Shown: positions 1-8,618, numbered from the stretch's first letter. The stretch: DNA of 64,000 nt from Bacteroidota bacterium (GCA_003250395.1 QKGM01000007.1:1-64000); one strand, 5' to 3'. Program-made: numbers and translations. Notes: generated by a model not told the origin, from the letters alone.

Positions 1-80
1 GACCGGCGACGACGTCGTGGTGTTCGCCCTCCCGGGGGGCGTGGACAGGGTCGAGGACTTCTTCGCAGGCGGCCGTCATA
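1..80. other. Probable foreign/chimeric contig end (TrkA-C-like)
   Basis: The first roughly 80 bases are very GC-rich, unlike the AT-rich sequence that follows abruptly at about position 80. On the + strand, frame 2 reads TGDDVVVFALPGGVDRVEDF, which resembles the end of a TrkA-C (RCK_C) regulatory domain of potassium transport proteins. The - strand reading frame of the adjacent glycosyltransferase runs into this block without a stop but loses any family resemblance. An assembly or library chimera is the simplest explanation; a genuine recombination junction is less likely. Confidence 0.5.
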
Positions 81-322
81 AGATAAGAATAATTTCTGAG
101 GAATTTTGCCCGTTTGATAAATTGACGATTTCGAAGATATATTACATTAAATTCTTCGAATTTAGCTGTCTTATTATTCTCCTCTAGTGTAACCACGTCC
201 ACGGAATATCGGTCTTTGCTTAAATATTCAGCAAATGCCAATGTTCGATTGCTTGCAACCGAAACAATCGGAGGAAAATAAGTGGAGAGAATTATGATAT
301 GTCTCTTATTGGTTTTTGACAT
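81..322 (-). CDS. Glycosyltransferase family 4, N-terminal fragment
   Basis: This ORF is absent from the track because it runs off the window. From an ATG at 322-320 the - strand reads MSKTNKRHIIILSTYFPPIV, then SVASNRTLAFAEYLSKD. This is the typical N-terminal beta-strand and acceptor-side loop of GT-B (GT4/WcaL-like) glycosyltransferases, where a YFPP...R pattern opens the first Rossmann fold. About 80 codons are credible before the sequence enters the GC-rich block at about position 80. The ATG lies 6 bases downstream of the stop of the preceding glycosyltransferase, so the two are probably co-transcribed. It would transfer a sugar in surface polysaccharide synthesis; donor and acceptor cannot be told. 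Confidence 0.6.
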
Positions 323-328
323 ATTGTC

Positions 329-1231
329 TCAGCCCTTTAATAGGTCAATAATTGGCTTCAGCACCTTTTCTCGGGTAAAATGATTCTTTACGTAATCTAT
401 CCCTTCAATATTTTTTTGTAATTCTCCTTTTTGAAATAGGTCCATGTATTGCCTGATTCTCCTGATGATATCGTTGTCGTTTTTCACAAGCAAGGTAAGG
501 TGAAAAGGTTGAGAGTGTAATACATAGCGACCATAGAGTAATGACTCAAGTACAAAAAATGCGAATCCGTCATGCAAGGGAATTCTGAGTGTGATGCAGG
601 CTTTGGCAAAGGCAGTTGTCATATCCTGTACCCAGCCAAGGAAAATAATATTGGAAGGGACTTCTTGTCCTTTGCCATCCATTCCGGCAACATAAAACCT
701 GCATTCAGGTAATTCTTGGGCAATAGTAATCAACCTGGAGAATCCGTAATACTCTGGATTTGATTCCGGAATATAAATCAGAACGCCAAAATTATCGGGA
801 AACGGAATCATTGGTATATTTTGCTCCACAGTCATAAGCGGCTGAAAAGTTGCTTTTATTCCAATCGTTTCCAGCTCTTCTATAAGCCATTGGGCAACAG
901 CTAAATGTATAGGTCTCGTGATAAACTTTCTTTTAGCCTTTTTAACACGAATATCCTCAAGAGCCTGGATTACATCACTCCCCACCCAATGAAAAACTAT
1001 CCTCTTTCGCAATATCACTGCTAACCATATGACCTTACTCCCTGAAAGGGCTCCGTTGACCGAATACAGACAATTGCAAAACCATACTAACAGAAGATAT
1101 TGTAACCTGTCTTTTATAGAGTAATATGTGTTGAGGTAAACGTATTTGGATGATGGGTCGAATTCCTGTAGCTGCTTTGCAATTTTGTTGCCAAAAAATG
1201 GAAGGCCGGTGATTAATATGAGTCTTCGCAT
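329..1231 (-). CDS. Glycosyltransferase (GT-B fold, family 4-like)
   Basis: A 300-residue protein. The C-terminal half has the nucleotide-sugar-binding layout of GT4 enzymes: a strand NFGVLIYIPE, then CRFYVAGMDG, then NIIFLGWVQDMTTAFAKA, then a helix with HDGFAFFVLESLLYGRYVLH. The last segment corresponds to the E-x7-E donor-binding region, in which the first Glu is replaced (DGFAFFVLE). The N-terminal domain is short and divergent. The gene lies 3 bases after the flippase ORF 1235-2509 and 6 bases before the next glycosyltransferase, so it is part of a minus-strand glycan operon. It is probably a cytoplasmic or peripheral membrane enzyme adding a sugar to a lipid-linked repeat unit. Specificity is unknown. 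Confidence 0.65.
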   Translation of the reverse strand: MRRLILITGLPFFGNKIAKQLQEFDPSSKYVYLNTYYSIKDRLQYLLLVWFCNCLYSVNGALSGSKVIWLAVILRKRIVFHWVGSDVIQALEDIRVKKAKRKFITRPIHLAVAQWLIEELETIGIKATFQPLMTVEQNIPMIPFPDNFGVLIYIPESNPEYYGFSRLITIAQELPECRFYVAGMDGKGQEVPSNIIFLGWVQDMTTAFAKACITLRIPLHDGFAFFVLESLLYGRYVLHSQPFHLTLLVKNDNDIIRRIRQYMDLFQKGELQKNIEGIDYVKNHFTREKVLKPIIDLLKG

Positions 1232-1234
1232 GCG

Positions 1235-2509
1235 TTATGTTTGTTGGGATAATGTTGCCAATTTCAGATACCATCTGATTAAAAATGTATAGTACACGAG
1301 CATTACCCCGCTAAGCATGTAAAAACCCGTCATAACATTGTGAGATACATAACCACCGTAAAATATGGAAAGTAAAATCAAAGAATTTCCAATAAGACTA
1401 ATAAGAAAGGCAATCTTTTGTTTGCCGATGATTAGCGGGAGAGTAGAAACAGGGCTGGTAATGAAATTAACACATAACCATGGTGCAATAGCTCCGGCAT
1501 AGAGGCCTGCTGAATACCAGGCCTTACCCAGAAGGAAAGAAAACAGTGGGCCACCAAACAACACCACCATACTAAATCCTGGAATTGCTATAAATGCAAG
1601 ACCTTTGATTAGTTTAAGCGTTAAGTCTTTTATGCTTTCGCCTCTGGCAATGCGACTGGAAGCCTGCTGGAAATAAATCTGGCCAATAGCAGTCCCGATA
1701 AGTGATGATGGTGCTGCCAATAACCTAAATGTTCTGGAATATGATCCTACAATTGTATCTGAAAAAAAGTAAGACAACAGGAAGATCAGCAGACTTTGTT
1801 GCAATATGTCGGTAAAGGCATGCAGGCTGTTTATTTTCGGAAAATCACTATAGCGTTTTGCCATTAGTAATATTTCTTTTCGATTAATCAGTCTCAGCTG
1901 CCGAAAATCCGCCTTTTTCACGAAACTAATTATTGTAACAAAAGAAATCGATATACCACCCAGGTAGGACCAAATTAACCCGGCATGACCAGTCTTAAGA
2001 AACCCGGTTCCAAGATTTAATAAAGCATTGGTTGTAGTTTGGGCTACTCTGCCTGTAGAAACTCCGGCAAACTGTTTTTGTCTTGTCATCCAGTAATTCA
2101 CAATCTGATAACTCCCCGTTAATAGTACACTGAGCGGAATAAGAAATAAATATGGCCCGACGGTATGATTGTTAAGCAAAGTGCATATACCATGATTGAA
2201 TATTGATATCACTATCAGAGAAACTACTGCTACTCCGCAGCATATCATAAAAGAAAGTGCAACAATGTTGATAGATTGCCGGTTGGTCTTCGGAAGCATG
2301 ATGGCTAGTTCATAGCGTCCGGTAGCTATAATAACAAACAGATTGGCTACACTTATATAGAGGGCCAGAACAGCAAATTGCGGAGGGGTAAATAATCGGG
2401 TAAGGATAGGTTCAAAAGCAAATGGGATCAATTGCGCAAGAGCACTACCCGTAAACAGCGTTAAAAAATTCCTGGCTGTTTCGTTATTTATAAAACGAAA
2501 TTTTACCAT
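1235..2509 (-). CDS. Wzx-type polysaccharide flippase (MOP superfamily)
   Basis: A 424-residue integral membrane protein with about twelve hydrophobic segments. It begins FLTLFTGSALAQLIPFAFEP and continues ILTRLFTPPQFAVLALYISV, the classic start of Wzx/RfbX-like O-unit and capsule flippases, including the LTRLYTPxxFG-like motif. Members translocate undecaprenyl-linked repeat units across the inner membrane for polymerisation. The gene is immediately followed by a glycosyltransferase (3-base gap), which fits a surface polysaccharide locus continuing beyond the left edge. The upstream 150 bases contain no clear TAnnTTTG box, so I could not place its promoter. A teichuronic or O-antigen substrate cannot be distinguished. 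Confidence 0.8.
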   Translation of the reverse strand: MVKFRFINNETARNFLTLFTGSALAQLIPFAFEPILTRLFTPPQFAVLALYISVANLFVIIATGRYELAIMLPKTNRQSINIVALSFMICCGVAVVSLIVISIFNHGICTLLNNHTVGPYLFLIPLSVLLTGSYQIVNYWMTRQKQFAGVSTGRVAQTTTNALLNLGTGFLKTGHAGLIWSYLGGISISFVTIISFVKKADFRQLRLINRKEILLMAKRYSDFPKINSLHAFTDILQQSLLIFLLSYFFSDTIVGSYSRTFRLLAAPSSLIGTAIGQIYFQQASSRIARGESIKDLTLKLIKGLAFIAIPGFSMVVLFGGPLFSFLLGKAWYSAGLYAGAIAPWLCVNFITSPVSTLPLIIGKQKIAFLISLIGNSLILLSIFYGGYVSHNVMTGFYMLSGVMLVYYTFLIRWYLKLATLSQQT

Positions 2510-2660
2510 CAGTAGTCTTCATGTCAGGTTTTTAAGTGATCCCATGCCTTTTGTCTTGTCTGTTAGTTCTGTATATAGTGTCAAATATGCCTGACTATTT
2601 ATTCTTCAAGTTCAGAAAACAACCCATTTATTTTTATTTTGGCTTTGGGTGATGCGAAGC

Positions 2661-3728
2661 CTATTTGATGCCTAATTTTTGATCAGTCAGAGAAAAATCG
2701 CTTAATATTCTCAGATACTTGTCAAAGACGAAATATTGGATCATGACGAAAGAGCTATCCTTTCCAACCAGTGCATACATTCTGTCCATATTGAACTGGT
2801 TTCCATATAACTCAGTATTTGCTTCACCCACTTCCATTCGCCAGGCTGTCATTGAACTTTCACTCCCATCATTGTCGATGACATTAAGCGTAAAAAAAGG
2901 CTGACTATTGATTATTGAATCGCGTTTGTGCGGATTAATATCACTGAGGAATGCTTCAAATTTTACACTGTTAAAAGCAGTCAGGTAGGAGAGTGCTTTC
3001 AGTGTATCAAAGGGTGCTACGGGTGCATAATGAATACCTCCTGATAAGGAAAGCGTGCGATTACCATTGTTGACAATTGAAAATGAGTGTTCGGGGGTTT
3101 CCGGATAACTCATCTTTACAGATTTCATCTGATCCAATTGCATGGCAAATATCGTGTGGTCTCGCCAATCGGATGGATTGGTGAAATAGCGTGCCTGTAC
3201 AAATCCCCGAAAACCGGGTTGGTAGACTATAAAAGGTATTGAAGAGCCCTCCATAAGCATATAGGTGCCGATATTATCACGGGCAACATCGCCCACATAG
3301 TATGTCTTTGTTAGTCTCTCCTTCATGAACAGGTTGAGCCCAAACCAGTCTATCAATGGTTTCATCTGATATATTTCCACTTTAATAGCATTGGCGGCCA
3401 TGATCTTCAATATATTGGCAGATGCTTTTTCTGCAACCGGACTTTCAACTGCCAGTTGAGAGGCAACGCCAAGAAAGGATTCAATTATCATTTTATGACC
3501 TTTGCTGGAATGATTTACAAGCCAACCTCCATTGGCACTGTCACGACTGATAAGTACACTTCGACCATTCTTATCGGCCATAAAAAATCGGGTAACTGTT
3601 GTTGTATCATCAATAGCAAACTGGCTGTCAGATTCATTGAAAGCTGATGAATTGCGGCTAAAATAAACCAAAATAGCTAACGCCACCAGTACAAAAGATA
3701 TGAGTAATAAACGGAGGTTCTTTTTCAT
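2661..3728 (-). CDS. DUF4340 domain-containing protein
   Basis: A 355-residue protein with one N-terminal membrane segment (LRLLLISFVLVALAILVYFS) followed by a soluble beta-rich extracytoplasmic region. The pattern (FAIDDTTTVTRFFMADK, then GWLVNH, then YYVGDVARDNIGTYMLMEGS) matches DUF4340 proteins. In many bacteria these sit beside ABC-type gliding or exopolysaccharide export genes (GldG-like), but no such neighbours are present here. The function is unknown. It is divergently transcribed from the alpha/beta hydrolase gene, with a TACTTTTG promoter box at 3771-3778 about 43 bases before the start codon. Confidence 0.7.
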   Translation of the reverse strand: MKKNLRLLLISFVLVALAILVYFSRNSSAFNESDSQFAIDDTTTVTRFFMADKNGRSVLISRDSANGGWLVNHSSKGHKMIIESFLGVASQLAVESPVAEKASANILKIMAANAIKVEIYQMKPLIDWFGLNLFMKERLTKTYYVGDVARDNIGTYMLMEGSSIPFIVYQPGFRGFVQARYFTNPSDWRDHTIFAMQLDQMKSVKMSYPETPEHSFSIVNNGNRTLSLSGGIHYAPVAPFDTLKALSYLTAFNSVKFEAFLSDINPHKRDSIINSQPFFTLNVIDNDGSESSMTAWRMEVGEANTELYGNQFNMDRMYALVGKDSSFVMIQYFVFDKYLRILSDFSLTDQKLGIK

Positions 3729-3770
3729 AGAAATAGAATGAAACGATTGATTTTATACCAGGATATTGTG

Positions 3771-3778
3771 CAAAAGTA
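3771..3778 (-). promoter_or_regulatory. Bacteroidetes -7 promoter box for the DUF4340 gene
   Basis: The minus strand reads TACTTTTG, an exact match to the TAnnTTTG -7 element of Bacteroidetes primary sigma promoters, about 43 bases upstream of the start at 3728. No convincing -33 TTTG element at the usual spacing was seen. Confidence 0.55.
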
Positions 3779-3827
3779 CATAAAATAGGGCTCAGGTGAT
3801 GCGGTTAAGGTTTGCCGGTGGTTTTAT

Positions 3828-3835
3828 TACCTTTG
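3828..3835 (+). promoter_or_regulatory. Bacteroidetes -7 promoter box for the alpha/beta hydrolase gene
   Basis: TACCTTTG, matching TAnnTTTG, lies 16 bases upstream of the ATG at 3852. The predicted transcript therefore has a very short leader. Confidence 0.6.
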
Positions 3836-3851
3836 CAGAACAGATAGAGAT

Positions 3852-4625
3852 ATGCTACAACTATATACATCCGAAACAGGAGATGGTTTTCCTTTGATCA
3901 TTCTGCATGGTTTATTGGGAATGGGTGATAATTGGGCAATGATTGCCAAAAAACTTTCCGGGAGTTTCAGGGTAATTGTACCTGATTTGAGAAATCATGG
4001 CAGATCGCCGCATACTATCGACCATTCATATGAATTAATGGCTGAGGATATTTTCAACCTTTGTAAAACCAGGGGGTACGAAAAGGTTCATTTGCTGGGT
4101 CATTCAATGGGGGGGAAGGTAGCCATGACATTGGCCTGCAGCGAACCTTCGTTTGTGAACAAACTCATCGTTGCTGATATTGGCCCTGGCGCATACGCTG
4201 ATGCAAGCCGTCATATAAGCCTCCTTAATGTGATGATGGGTATTCGCCCCGGGGATTTTACTACACGCAGCGAAGTCGATAAAGCGTTATCGATGAAGAT
4301 TACTGACCAGCGAACCAGAATGTTCCTGCTTAAGAACCTGACCAGAAATGAAAACAATAAACTTTCCTGGAAAGCAAATCTGTCAGTTCTGCTATCAAAA
4401 AGTCAAAAAATACTGGAAGGTATCTCCCCGGATGGATTATTCACTGGAAAGTCGTTGTTTTTAAGAGGGGCTTTGTCAGATTATATATCTGAAGAGCAAT
4501 GTGAGATAATATATAAACAGTTCCCCTCGGCCAGTATCGTGACTATCAATGATGCAGGCCATTGGATACATGCTGATGCTACAGAAGTATTCACCCGGTA
4601 TGTCTTTGATTTTCTTACTTCCTGA
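3852..4625 (+). CDS. Alpha/beta hydrolase (YbfF-type esterase)
   Basis: A 257-residue cytoplasmic alpha/beta hydrolase. It has the oxyanion motif HGLLGMGDNW (about residue 19), the DLRNHGRSPH segment, the nucleophile elbow GHSMGG with Ser around residue 96, and the catalytic His in DAGHWIHAD near the C-terminus. This pattern matches the YbfF/ABHD11 group of short-chain thioesterases and esterases. The physiological substrate is not known. It is monocistronic, with its own promoter box just upstream and a gene-free 437-base stretch downstream. Confidence 0.8.
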   Translation: MLQLYTSETGDGFPLIILHGLLGMGDNWAMIAKKLSGSFRVIVPDLRNHGRSPHTIDHSYELMAEDIFNLCKTRGYEKVHLLGHSMGGKVAMTLACSEPSFVNKLIVADIGPGAYADASRHISLLNVMMGIRPGDFTTRSEVDKALSMKITDQRTRMFLLKNLTRNENNKLSWKANLSVLLSKSQKILEGISPDGLFTGKSLFLRGALSDYISEEQCEIIYKQFPSASIVTINDAGHWIHADATEVFTRYVFDFLTS

Positions 4626-5062
4626 TCAGTATAACATATAGGATTAATTGATCAGATGTATACTGAAAAGAATTGGATTCTTTGTTTTTCTATTCAAAAA
4701 TATCATGATTGATTAATAAACGCAGTTGATTACGTGGTATTCACTGACCAGGAAGTTTTAGGGCTCTCTGTTGTTTTGCTTTTTTGCGGCTGTTAGTGAA
4801 TCATTTTCCTATGACTAAATTGTCTGGAATCAGTTCATGCCGATGCCAGTCAGGAGTAACCGGAGATGTTTATCCGTAATTTTTCGGTTAAGTAGAAACT
4901 CCAATCACTCCTCGTTACAGTGACACAATCGGGTTTAGCCTATTTTAGTGGTATCCTGAATTTATTTATGATTTTGGTATTGCAGTACTTTTCCATTTGT
5001 CGGTTTCGACGAGGATTATTCTAATCAGTTTGAAGGAAAAGTGGCATCATTGCCATCGGTTG
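4626..5062. other. Gene-free interval, 437 bases
   Basis: The interval lies between the convergent hydrolase and barrel genes. I see no ORF with family resemblance, no tRNA-like fold and no clear intrinsic terminator, only scattered short AT-rich stretches. Confidence 0.5.
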
Positions 5063-5875
5063 TTAGCGTCTTAAAGGCCTGCGTCTTGATGTTCTGTAGT
5101 ATGTGGATTTCTTCTTCGAGAGCAAAAGACCTCTGCTGAGGTTGTACTTAAGTCCAAACGCCGGAAAAACAAAATAATCATCCTGTGTCCCTGCCTGAAG
5201 CCCATCAAAGCGATCGCTTTTAATATGGTAGAATGTTACTTCAAATACGACATCCCAGTTTGGTGTTAGATATTTATTGATTCCAATACCGGCATATAAG
5301 GCAGTCTCATTTATTGGTTCTCGGTTCCATTTGTCTGTCAGAATTTCTTCTCCTGAATCCAGGTTTTTGAGTTTTGTTCTTATGTTCACAAGTCCGCCAC
5401 CTACTAAGCCATATAAGTATATGTCGGGGAAAACTTCGTTGGGTACACTGAATAGGTTAATAAAATCAACCATAATGTTTCCCCCGATCAGAATACTTGA
5501 TCCATCAACTAATCGGTTTACCTGAGTGTTTTCAGAGGTAAATCCCCCGTATGTGACTCTTGCCTGCAGCGCGAGCCATGGATTGATCTTGTTAGCAATT
5601 ACAAGCTGCCCCGAAAGCTTGCTTTCATTCAGGATTTTATTAAATGCATCTTTCCCATCCATACTTAGATCTCCGTAATATAACCCCGGGCCAATATCGA
5701 CCTGAACAGACCAGTTTTCAGTAACTAACCTGGTTAATTTGTTCTTGAAAGTATTTCTTGAGCCTAAGTTTCTGGATTGTGCAGGGGCTGTATTTCCGAG
5801 AAAAATAAATGCAGATATCAGCACCAATGTTATAATTGGTGATAAAGCATTCTCCACTCGTTTCATAAAGTCCAT
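5063..5875 (-). CDS. Outer-membrane beta-barrel protein, OmpA/porin-like
   Basis: A 270-residue protein with a signal peptide (ITLVLISAFIFLGNTAPAQS). It is followed by alternating amphipathic strands such as WSVQVDIGPGLYYGDLS, YLYGLVGGGLVNIRTKL, ALYAGIGINKYLTPNWDVVF and FVFPAFGLKYNLSRG, the signature of a small outer-membrane barrel. The C-terminus is unusual: after the apparent last strand comes a basic tail (SKKKSTYYRTSRRRPLRR) instead of a terminal aromatic residue. The start could be M1 or M4 (MKRVENAL); the second gives a more typical signal peptide. The ligand or role is unknown. It lies 68 bases after tatC on the same strand. Confidence 0.6.
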   Translation of the reverse strand: MDFMKRVENALSPIITLVLISAFIFLGNTAPAQSRNLGSRNTFKNKLTRLVTENWSVQVDIGPGLYYGDLSMDGKDAFNKILNESKLSGQLVIANKINPWLALQARVTYGGFTSENTQVNRLVDGSSILIGGNIMVDFINLFSVPNEVFPDIYLYGLVGGGLVNIRTKLKNLDSGEEILTDKWNREPINETALYAGIGINKYLTPNWDVVFEVTFYHIKSDRFDGLQAGTQDDYFVFPAFGLKYNLSRGLLLSKKKSTYYRTSRRRPLRR

Positions 5876-5943
5876 GCCCGTTTTACCTTAAATGTTGATA
5901 ATAGGTTACAATTAAATCAACGTTGATAGAGATGATTTGTTTT

Positions 5944-6810
5944 CTATTTATCAGAAGATTCTGATTGCGAAACATCTTCTGGTTTTCTTCCTACTCTGGC
6001 TGCTATGATGATGCTGAGTTCATACAGTGCCAGTAATGGTATAGTTACCATGATCTGGCTGAAAATGTCAGGAGGAGTTATGATTCCTGCAAGGATAAGA
6101 ATAATTATAGCCATGACCTTACGAAATTTTCGCATAATGCCGGCTGTAATAATTCCAATTTTCGCCAACACAAATACCAATACAGGTAGTTCAAAAACAA
6201 GCCCCACTGAAAATGTAAGCGAAGTGAGAGTAGAAATGTAAGAGGAGAGCGAAACCTGATTTTGAACAGCCCCTGATACCTGATAAGTACCCAGAAAGTT
6301 GACAGTAAGTGGAACCAACAGGTAATAACTAAAGGCGGTACCAAAAAGAAACAGGGCAGAGATGATCAGAACCGCTCCTGAGGAATAGCGTCGTTCACGT
6401 TCATGCAGGGCTGGTTTTACGAATTTCCAGAGTTCCCAGATAATATATGGAAAACCAGCAATTATTCCAGCCATTAGACTAATATACATGTGGGTCATGA
6501 ACTGTCCCGACATGGTAATATTGATAATTTGTAATGAGGAATTGTCAAGACATAATTCGGGAGTATGCATCCATTGGCCGAATTCGCAAAGCCATCGCAC
6601 CGTGGGAAAGTCGGGGCTCAGTGGCGCCAGAATAATCCGGTCGAAAATGAACTCCCTGTTCATCATTGCTACGATGGCAATAATTACTATCACAATAACA
6701 GACCTGACCAAACGCCATCGTAACTCGCTAAGGTGATCCCAAAACGACATATCCCGCTGCGTCTCAGGTTTAGGTTTTCCTTTTTTTCTATTAGAGAGAA
6801 TTTCGGCCAA
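5944..6810 (-). CDS. tatC: Sec-independent protein translocase subunit TatC
   Basis: TatC is the multi-spanning receptor of the twin-arginine translocase. It recognises twin-arginine signal peptides and, with TatA, exports folded, often cofactor-containing proteins. The sequence has the canonical N-terminal MSFWDHLSELRWRLVRS, the FPYIIWELWKFVKPAL motif after the first periplasmic loop, and six hydrophobic segments. The ORF begins with TTG at 6810; an internal ATG at 6750 would start exactly at MSFWDHL, so the start is uncertain. A likely client in this window is the Fe-S protein at 23211-24215. TatA is not seen nearby. A promoter box lies at 6833-6840. Confidence 0.93.
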   Translation of the reverse strand: MAEILSNRKKGKPKPETQRDMSFWDHLSELRWRLVRSVIVIVIIAIVAMMNREFIFDRIILAPLSPDFPTVRWLCEFGQWMHTPELCLDNSSLQIINITMSGQFMTHMYISLMAGIIAGFPYIIWELWKFVKPALHERERRYSSGAVLIISALFLFGTAFSYYLLVPLTVNFLGTYQVSGAVQNQVSLSSYISTLTSLTFSVGLVFELPVLVFVLAKIGIITAGIMRKFRKVMAIIILILAGIITPPDIFSQIMVTIPLLALYELSIIIAARVGRKPEDVSQSESSDK

Positions 6811-6832
6811 AATGTAAATATTCGTTCAATGG

Positions 6833-6840
6833 CAAAAGTA
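6833..6840 (-). promoter_or_regulatory. Bacteroidetes -7 promoter box for tatC
   Basis: The minus strand reads TACTTTTG, 22 bases upstream of the TTG at 6810. It supports transcription beginning near 6826, which keeps the TTG start possible. Confidence 0.55.
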
Positions 6841-6860
6841 CAAAATCAGAAACTATATCA

Positions 6861-6890
6861 TTGCCTTTACGAAGGTTTCTGCTATTTTCG
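6861..6890 (+). promoter_or_regulatory. Bacteroidetes promoter (-33 TTG, -7 TATTTTCG) for the DUF2148 gene
   Basis: TTG at 6861-6863 is followed after exactly 19 bases by TATTTTCG (6883-6890), one mismatch from TAnnTTTG. Transcription would start near 6897, seven bases before the ATG at 6904. This rules out the longer ORF start at 6733 used in the track. Confidence 0.6.
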
Positions 6891-6903
6891 CATAAAAACT
6901 GTT

Positions 6904-7431
6904 ATGGTTAATGAAGAAGATATTCGCCGCGAAACTGTAACCAGCGTTGCCCGCCAGATGCTGATCGCTGCAAGGACTGCCCCCAAAGGACGTGGCAGAG
7001 ACACTATTATTGCCGCGATGGCGACTGATGAAGAACGGTATAGAATTGCTGATAAAATGGAGCAGATTGCCATTAGTGAGAACCTGACATTTTTCGCCCG
7101 TGATGCATCTAATCTCAGAAGGAGTGATGCATTGATTTTATTGGGAACCCGGATTGAACCTTTAGGGTTAACATATTGTGGCTATTGCGGGTTTGATAGT
7201 TGTGGAGCCAAGAATGGTTTCCCTGCCGTTCCCTGTGCTATAAATCTTACCGATCTTGGAATTGCACTTGGCTCTGCCGTGAATGTGGCATCTCAATACC
7301 ACGTTGATAACCGCATCATGTATTCTGCCGGGAGGGGTGCACTTGAAATTGGCCTTTTTGAAGAAGGAGTTTCGGTCGTTTTTGCTATTCCGCTCAGTGT
7401 AAGTTCAAAGAGCCCTTACTTTGACCGATAA
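6904..7431 (+). CDS. DUF2148 ferredoxin-like domain protein
   Basis: A 175-residue protein starting MVNEEDIRRETVTSVARQML. The track ORF begins earlier, at 6733, but that region overlaps the tatC start and the promoter. The family has an N-terminal alpha-helical region (RTAPKGRGRDTI) and a cysteine cluster, here YCGYCGFDSCGAKNG, then FPAVPCAIN. These cysteines suggest a bound iron-sulfur cluster. DUF2148 proteins resemble nitroreductase-like folds and are common in anaerobes, but no reaction is established. The 3' end overlaps the convergent RuvC-like gene by 16 bases. Confidence 0.8.
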   Translation: MVNEEDIRRETVTSVARQMLIAARTAPKGRGRDTIIAAMATDEERYRIADKMEQIAISENLTFFARDASNLRRSDALILLGTRIEPLGLTYCGYCGFDSCGAKNGFPAVPCAINLTDLGIALGSAVNVASQYHVDNRIMYSAGRGALEIGLFEEGVSVVFAIPLSVSSKSPYFDR

Positions 7432-7895
7432 ACCGGAAGGGACCAGGGAGGATTGGTTATAAACCCATTCTTTATCAAAATCCATAACCCGGCCAGTATA
7501 GCCTCAGCTGTATTGTGGTTTAGAACTCCTGCGACAGGCTGACTGCCCCAATGGCATGCAATGGTAGCATAGGCGACCGATAGCCCTTTAAGATCTCTGC
7601 AATACTGCCATTCTGATTGATTTATCAGATTTAGCCTCCATTCTTCTGCATGAAGGGTTTCTATCGTCCACCCTGTCCGTACAGCCATTGTTATCCATAA
7701 TTCTGAGATACGACCACCACCTTCCAGGACTAAAATCCCGGGTTCATTGAATTGAACAAGGATCGATCTGATTGCCCTCTTCAGCCGTTCTGTTGAACCA
7801 TAATTCTGCGACCGGTACCAAAGCAGCTTACCGTTTGATGTCCAGCAGGCAAGCCCTGTTTTAACACCCAGATCCACTGAAAGGAGTACTGTCAT
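7416..7895 (-). CDS. RuvC-like RNase H-fold protein
   Basis: A 159-residue protein with the layout of the RuvC/RNase H fold: a first strand ending in an acidic residue (LLSVDLGVKTG, Asp8), a second acidic strand (ILVLEGGG, Glu58), and a C-terminal helix (NHNTAEAILAG) that in RuvC nucleases carries the last acidic ligands. Here the usual Asp of the HD motif is Asn128 and the second acid is Glu131. It could be a structure-specific nuclease or a degenerate relative. It overlaps trmN6 by 4 bases (ATGA) and ends the four-gene operon with the arginase-fold, rimM and trmN6 genes. It is not the main RuvC, whose motifs differ. Confidence 0.5.
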   Translation of the reverse strand: MTVLLSVDLGVKTGLACWTSNGKLLWYRSQNYGSTERLKRAIRSILVQFNEPGILVLEGGGRISELWITMAVRTGWTIETLHAEEWRLNLINQSEWQYCRDLKGLSVAYATIACHWGSQPVAGVLNHNTAEAILAGLWILIKNGFITNPPWSLPVYRSK

Positions 7896-8614
7896 CGAGT
7901 CTGGAAGTTGAGATAGAAATCGCCCGTTAAAGTTTTATAGGCCTCTGAAAACGATCCATCCTCATTATGAACATACAATTCGGTAATGGTCACAGCGTCG
8001 GGATGCTGTAGTCTGAATTCTAACAGCCACCGGTGTGGAGCTTTCTTCGGATCAGATTTAATCAGGCATTTACGGGTAAGATAAAGACCTTTTTGATGAG
8101 CCAATTCTTCGAAGATATTACCCTCGGCAGAGGGTAATATAAATACTGCCCTGCCATTATCGTTTAATAGTTTTAACGATCCATCGATCAAATCCGGGAA
8201 ATTAAGTGAATCGTTGTGCCGGGCATTGTTGCGGCGTGTATTACCGGGTACACGCAAACTGTTGATGAACCAGGGCGGGTTACTGACTATAAGGTCAAAC
8301 TTTTTAATTGGCGATAAGGCGAAGCATTGTAACGACTGGTTATAAACCATGAGTCTGTGTTCCCATTTGCTTGAAGCAAAATTCAATCGTGTTTCTTCTG
8401 TTGAATCACTGTCGATATCAATGGCTGTAATTGTAAGGCTGGTAGAACGCGACGCCAGGATGAGTGAAATTACTCCGCAACCGGTTCCTATGTCGAGGGC
8501 ATTTGCCGCACCATCCAACTCGACCCATGCACCAAGCAACACGGCGTCTGTGCCTACTTTCATCGTGCTCCTGTGGTGTTCGACTTCAAAGGTTTTGAAA
8601 CGAAACCGGTTCAA
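7892..8614 (-). CDS. trmN6: tRNA1(Val) (adenine(37)-N6)-methyltransferase TrmN6/YfiC
   Basis: A 240-residue class I SAM-dependent methyltransferase. The N-terminus has FEVEHHRSTMKVGTDAVLLGAW, the family hallmark before motif I. Motif I is ALDIGTGCGVISLILA, an acidic SAM-ribose ligand lies in ITAIDIDSD, and the catalytic motif IV is SNPPWF, where Trp replaces the usual Tyr of NPPY. YfiC methylates N6 of A37 in tRNA1Val. It starts 4 bases after rimM stops and overlaps the RuvC-like gene, so translation is likely coupled in a tRNA/rRNA-maturation operon. Confidence 0.85.
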   Translation of the reverse strand: MNRFRFKTFEVEHHRSTMKVGTDAVLLGAWVELDGAANALDIGTGCGVISLILASRSTSLTITAIDIDSDSTEETRLNFASSKWEHRLMVYNQSLQCFALSPIKKFDLIVSNPPWFINSLRVPGNTRRNNARHNDSLNFPDLIDGSLKLLNDNGRAVFILPSAEGNIFEELAHQKGLYLTRKCLIKSDPKKAPHRWLLEFRLQHPDAVTITELYVHNEDGSFSEAYKTLTGDFYLNFQTR

Positions 8615-8618
8615 TACA

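Noticed and set aside
6733-6903. N-terminal extension of the DUF2148 ORF
   Set aside because: It overlaps the tatC 5' end and its promoter, and a well-spaced promoter lies just before ATG 6904.
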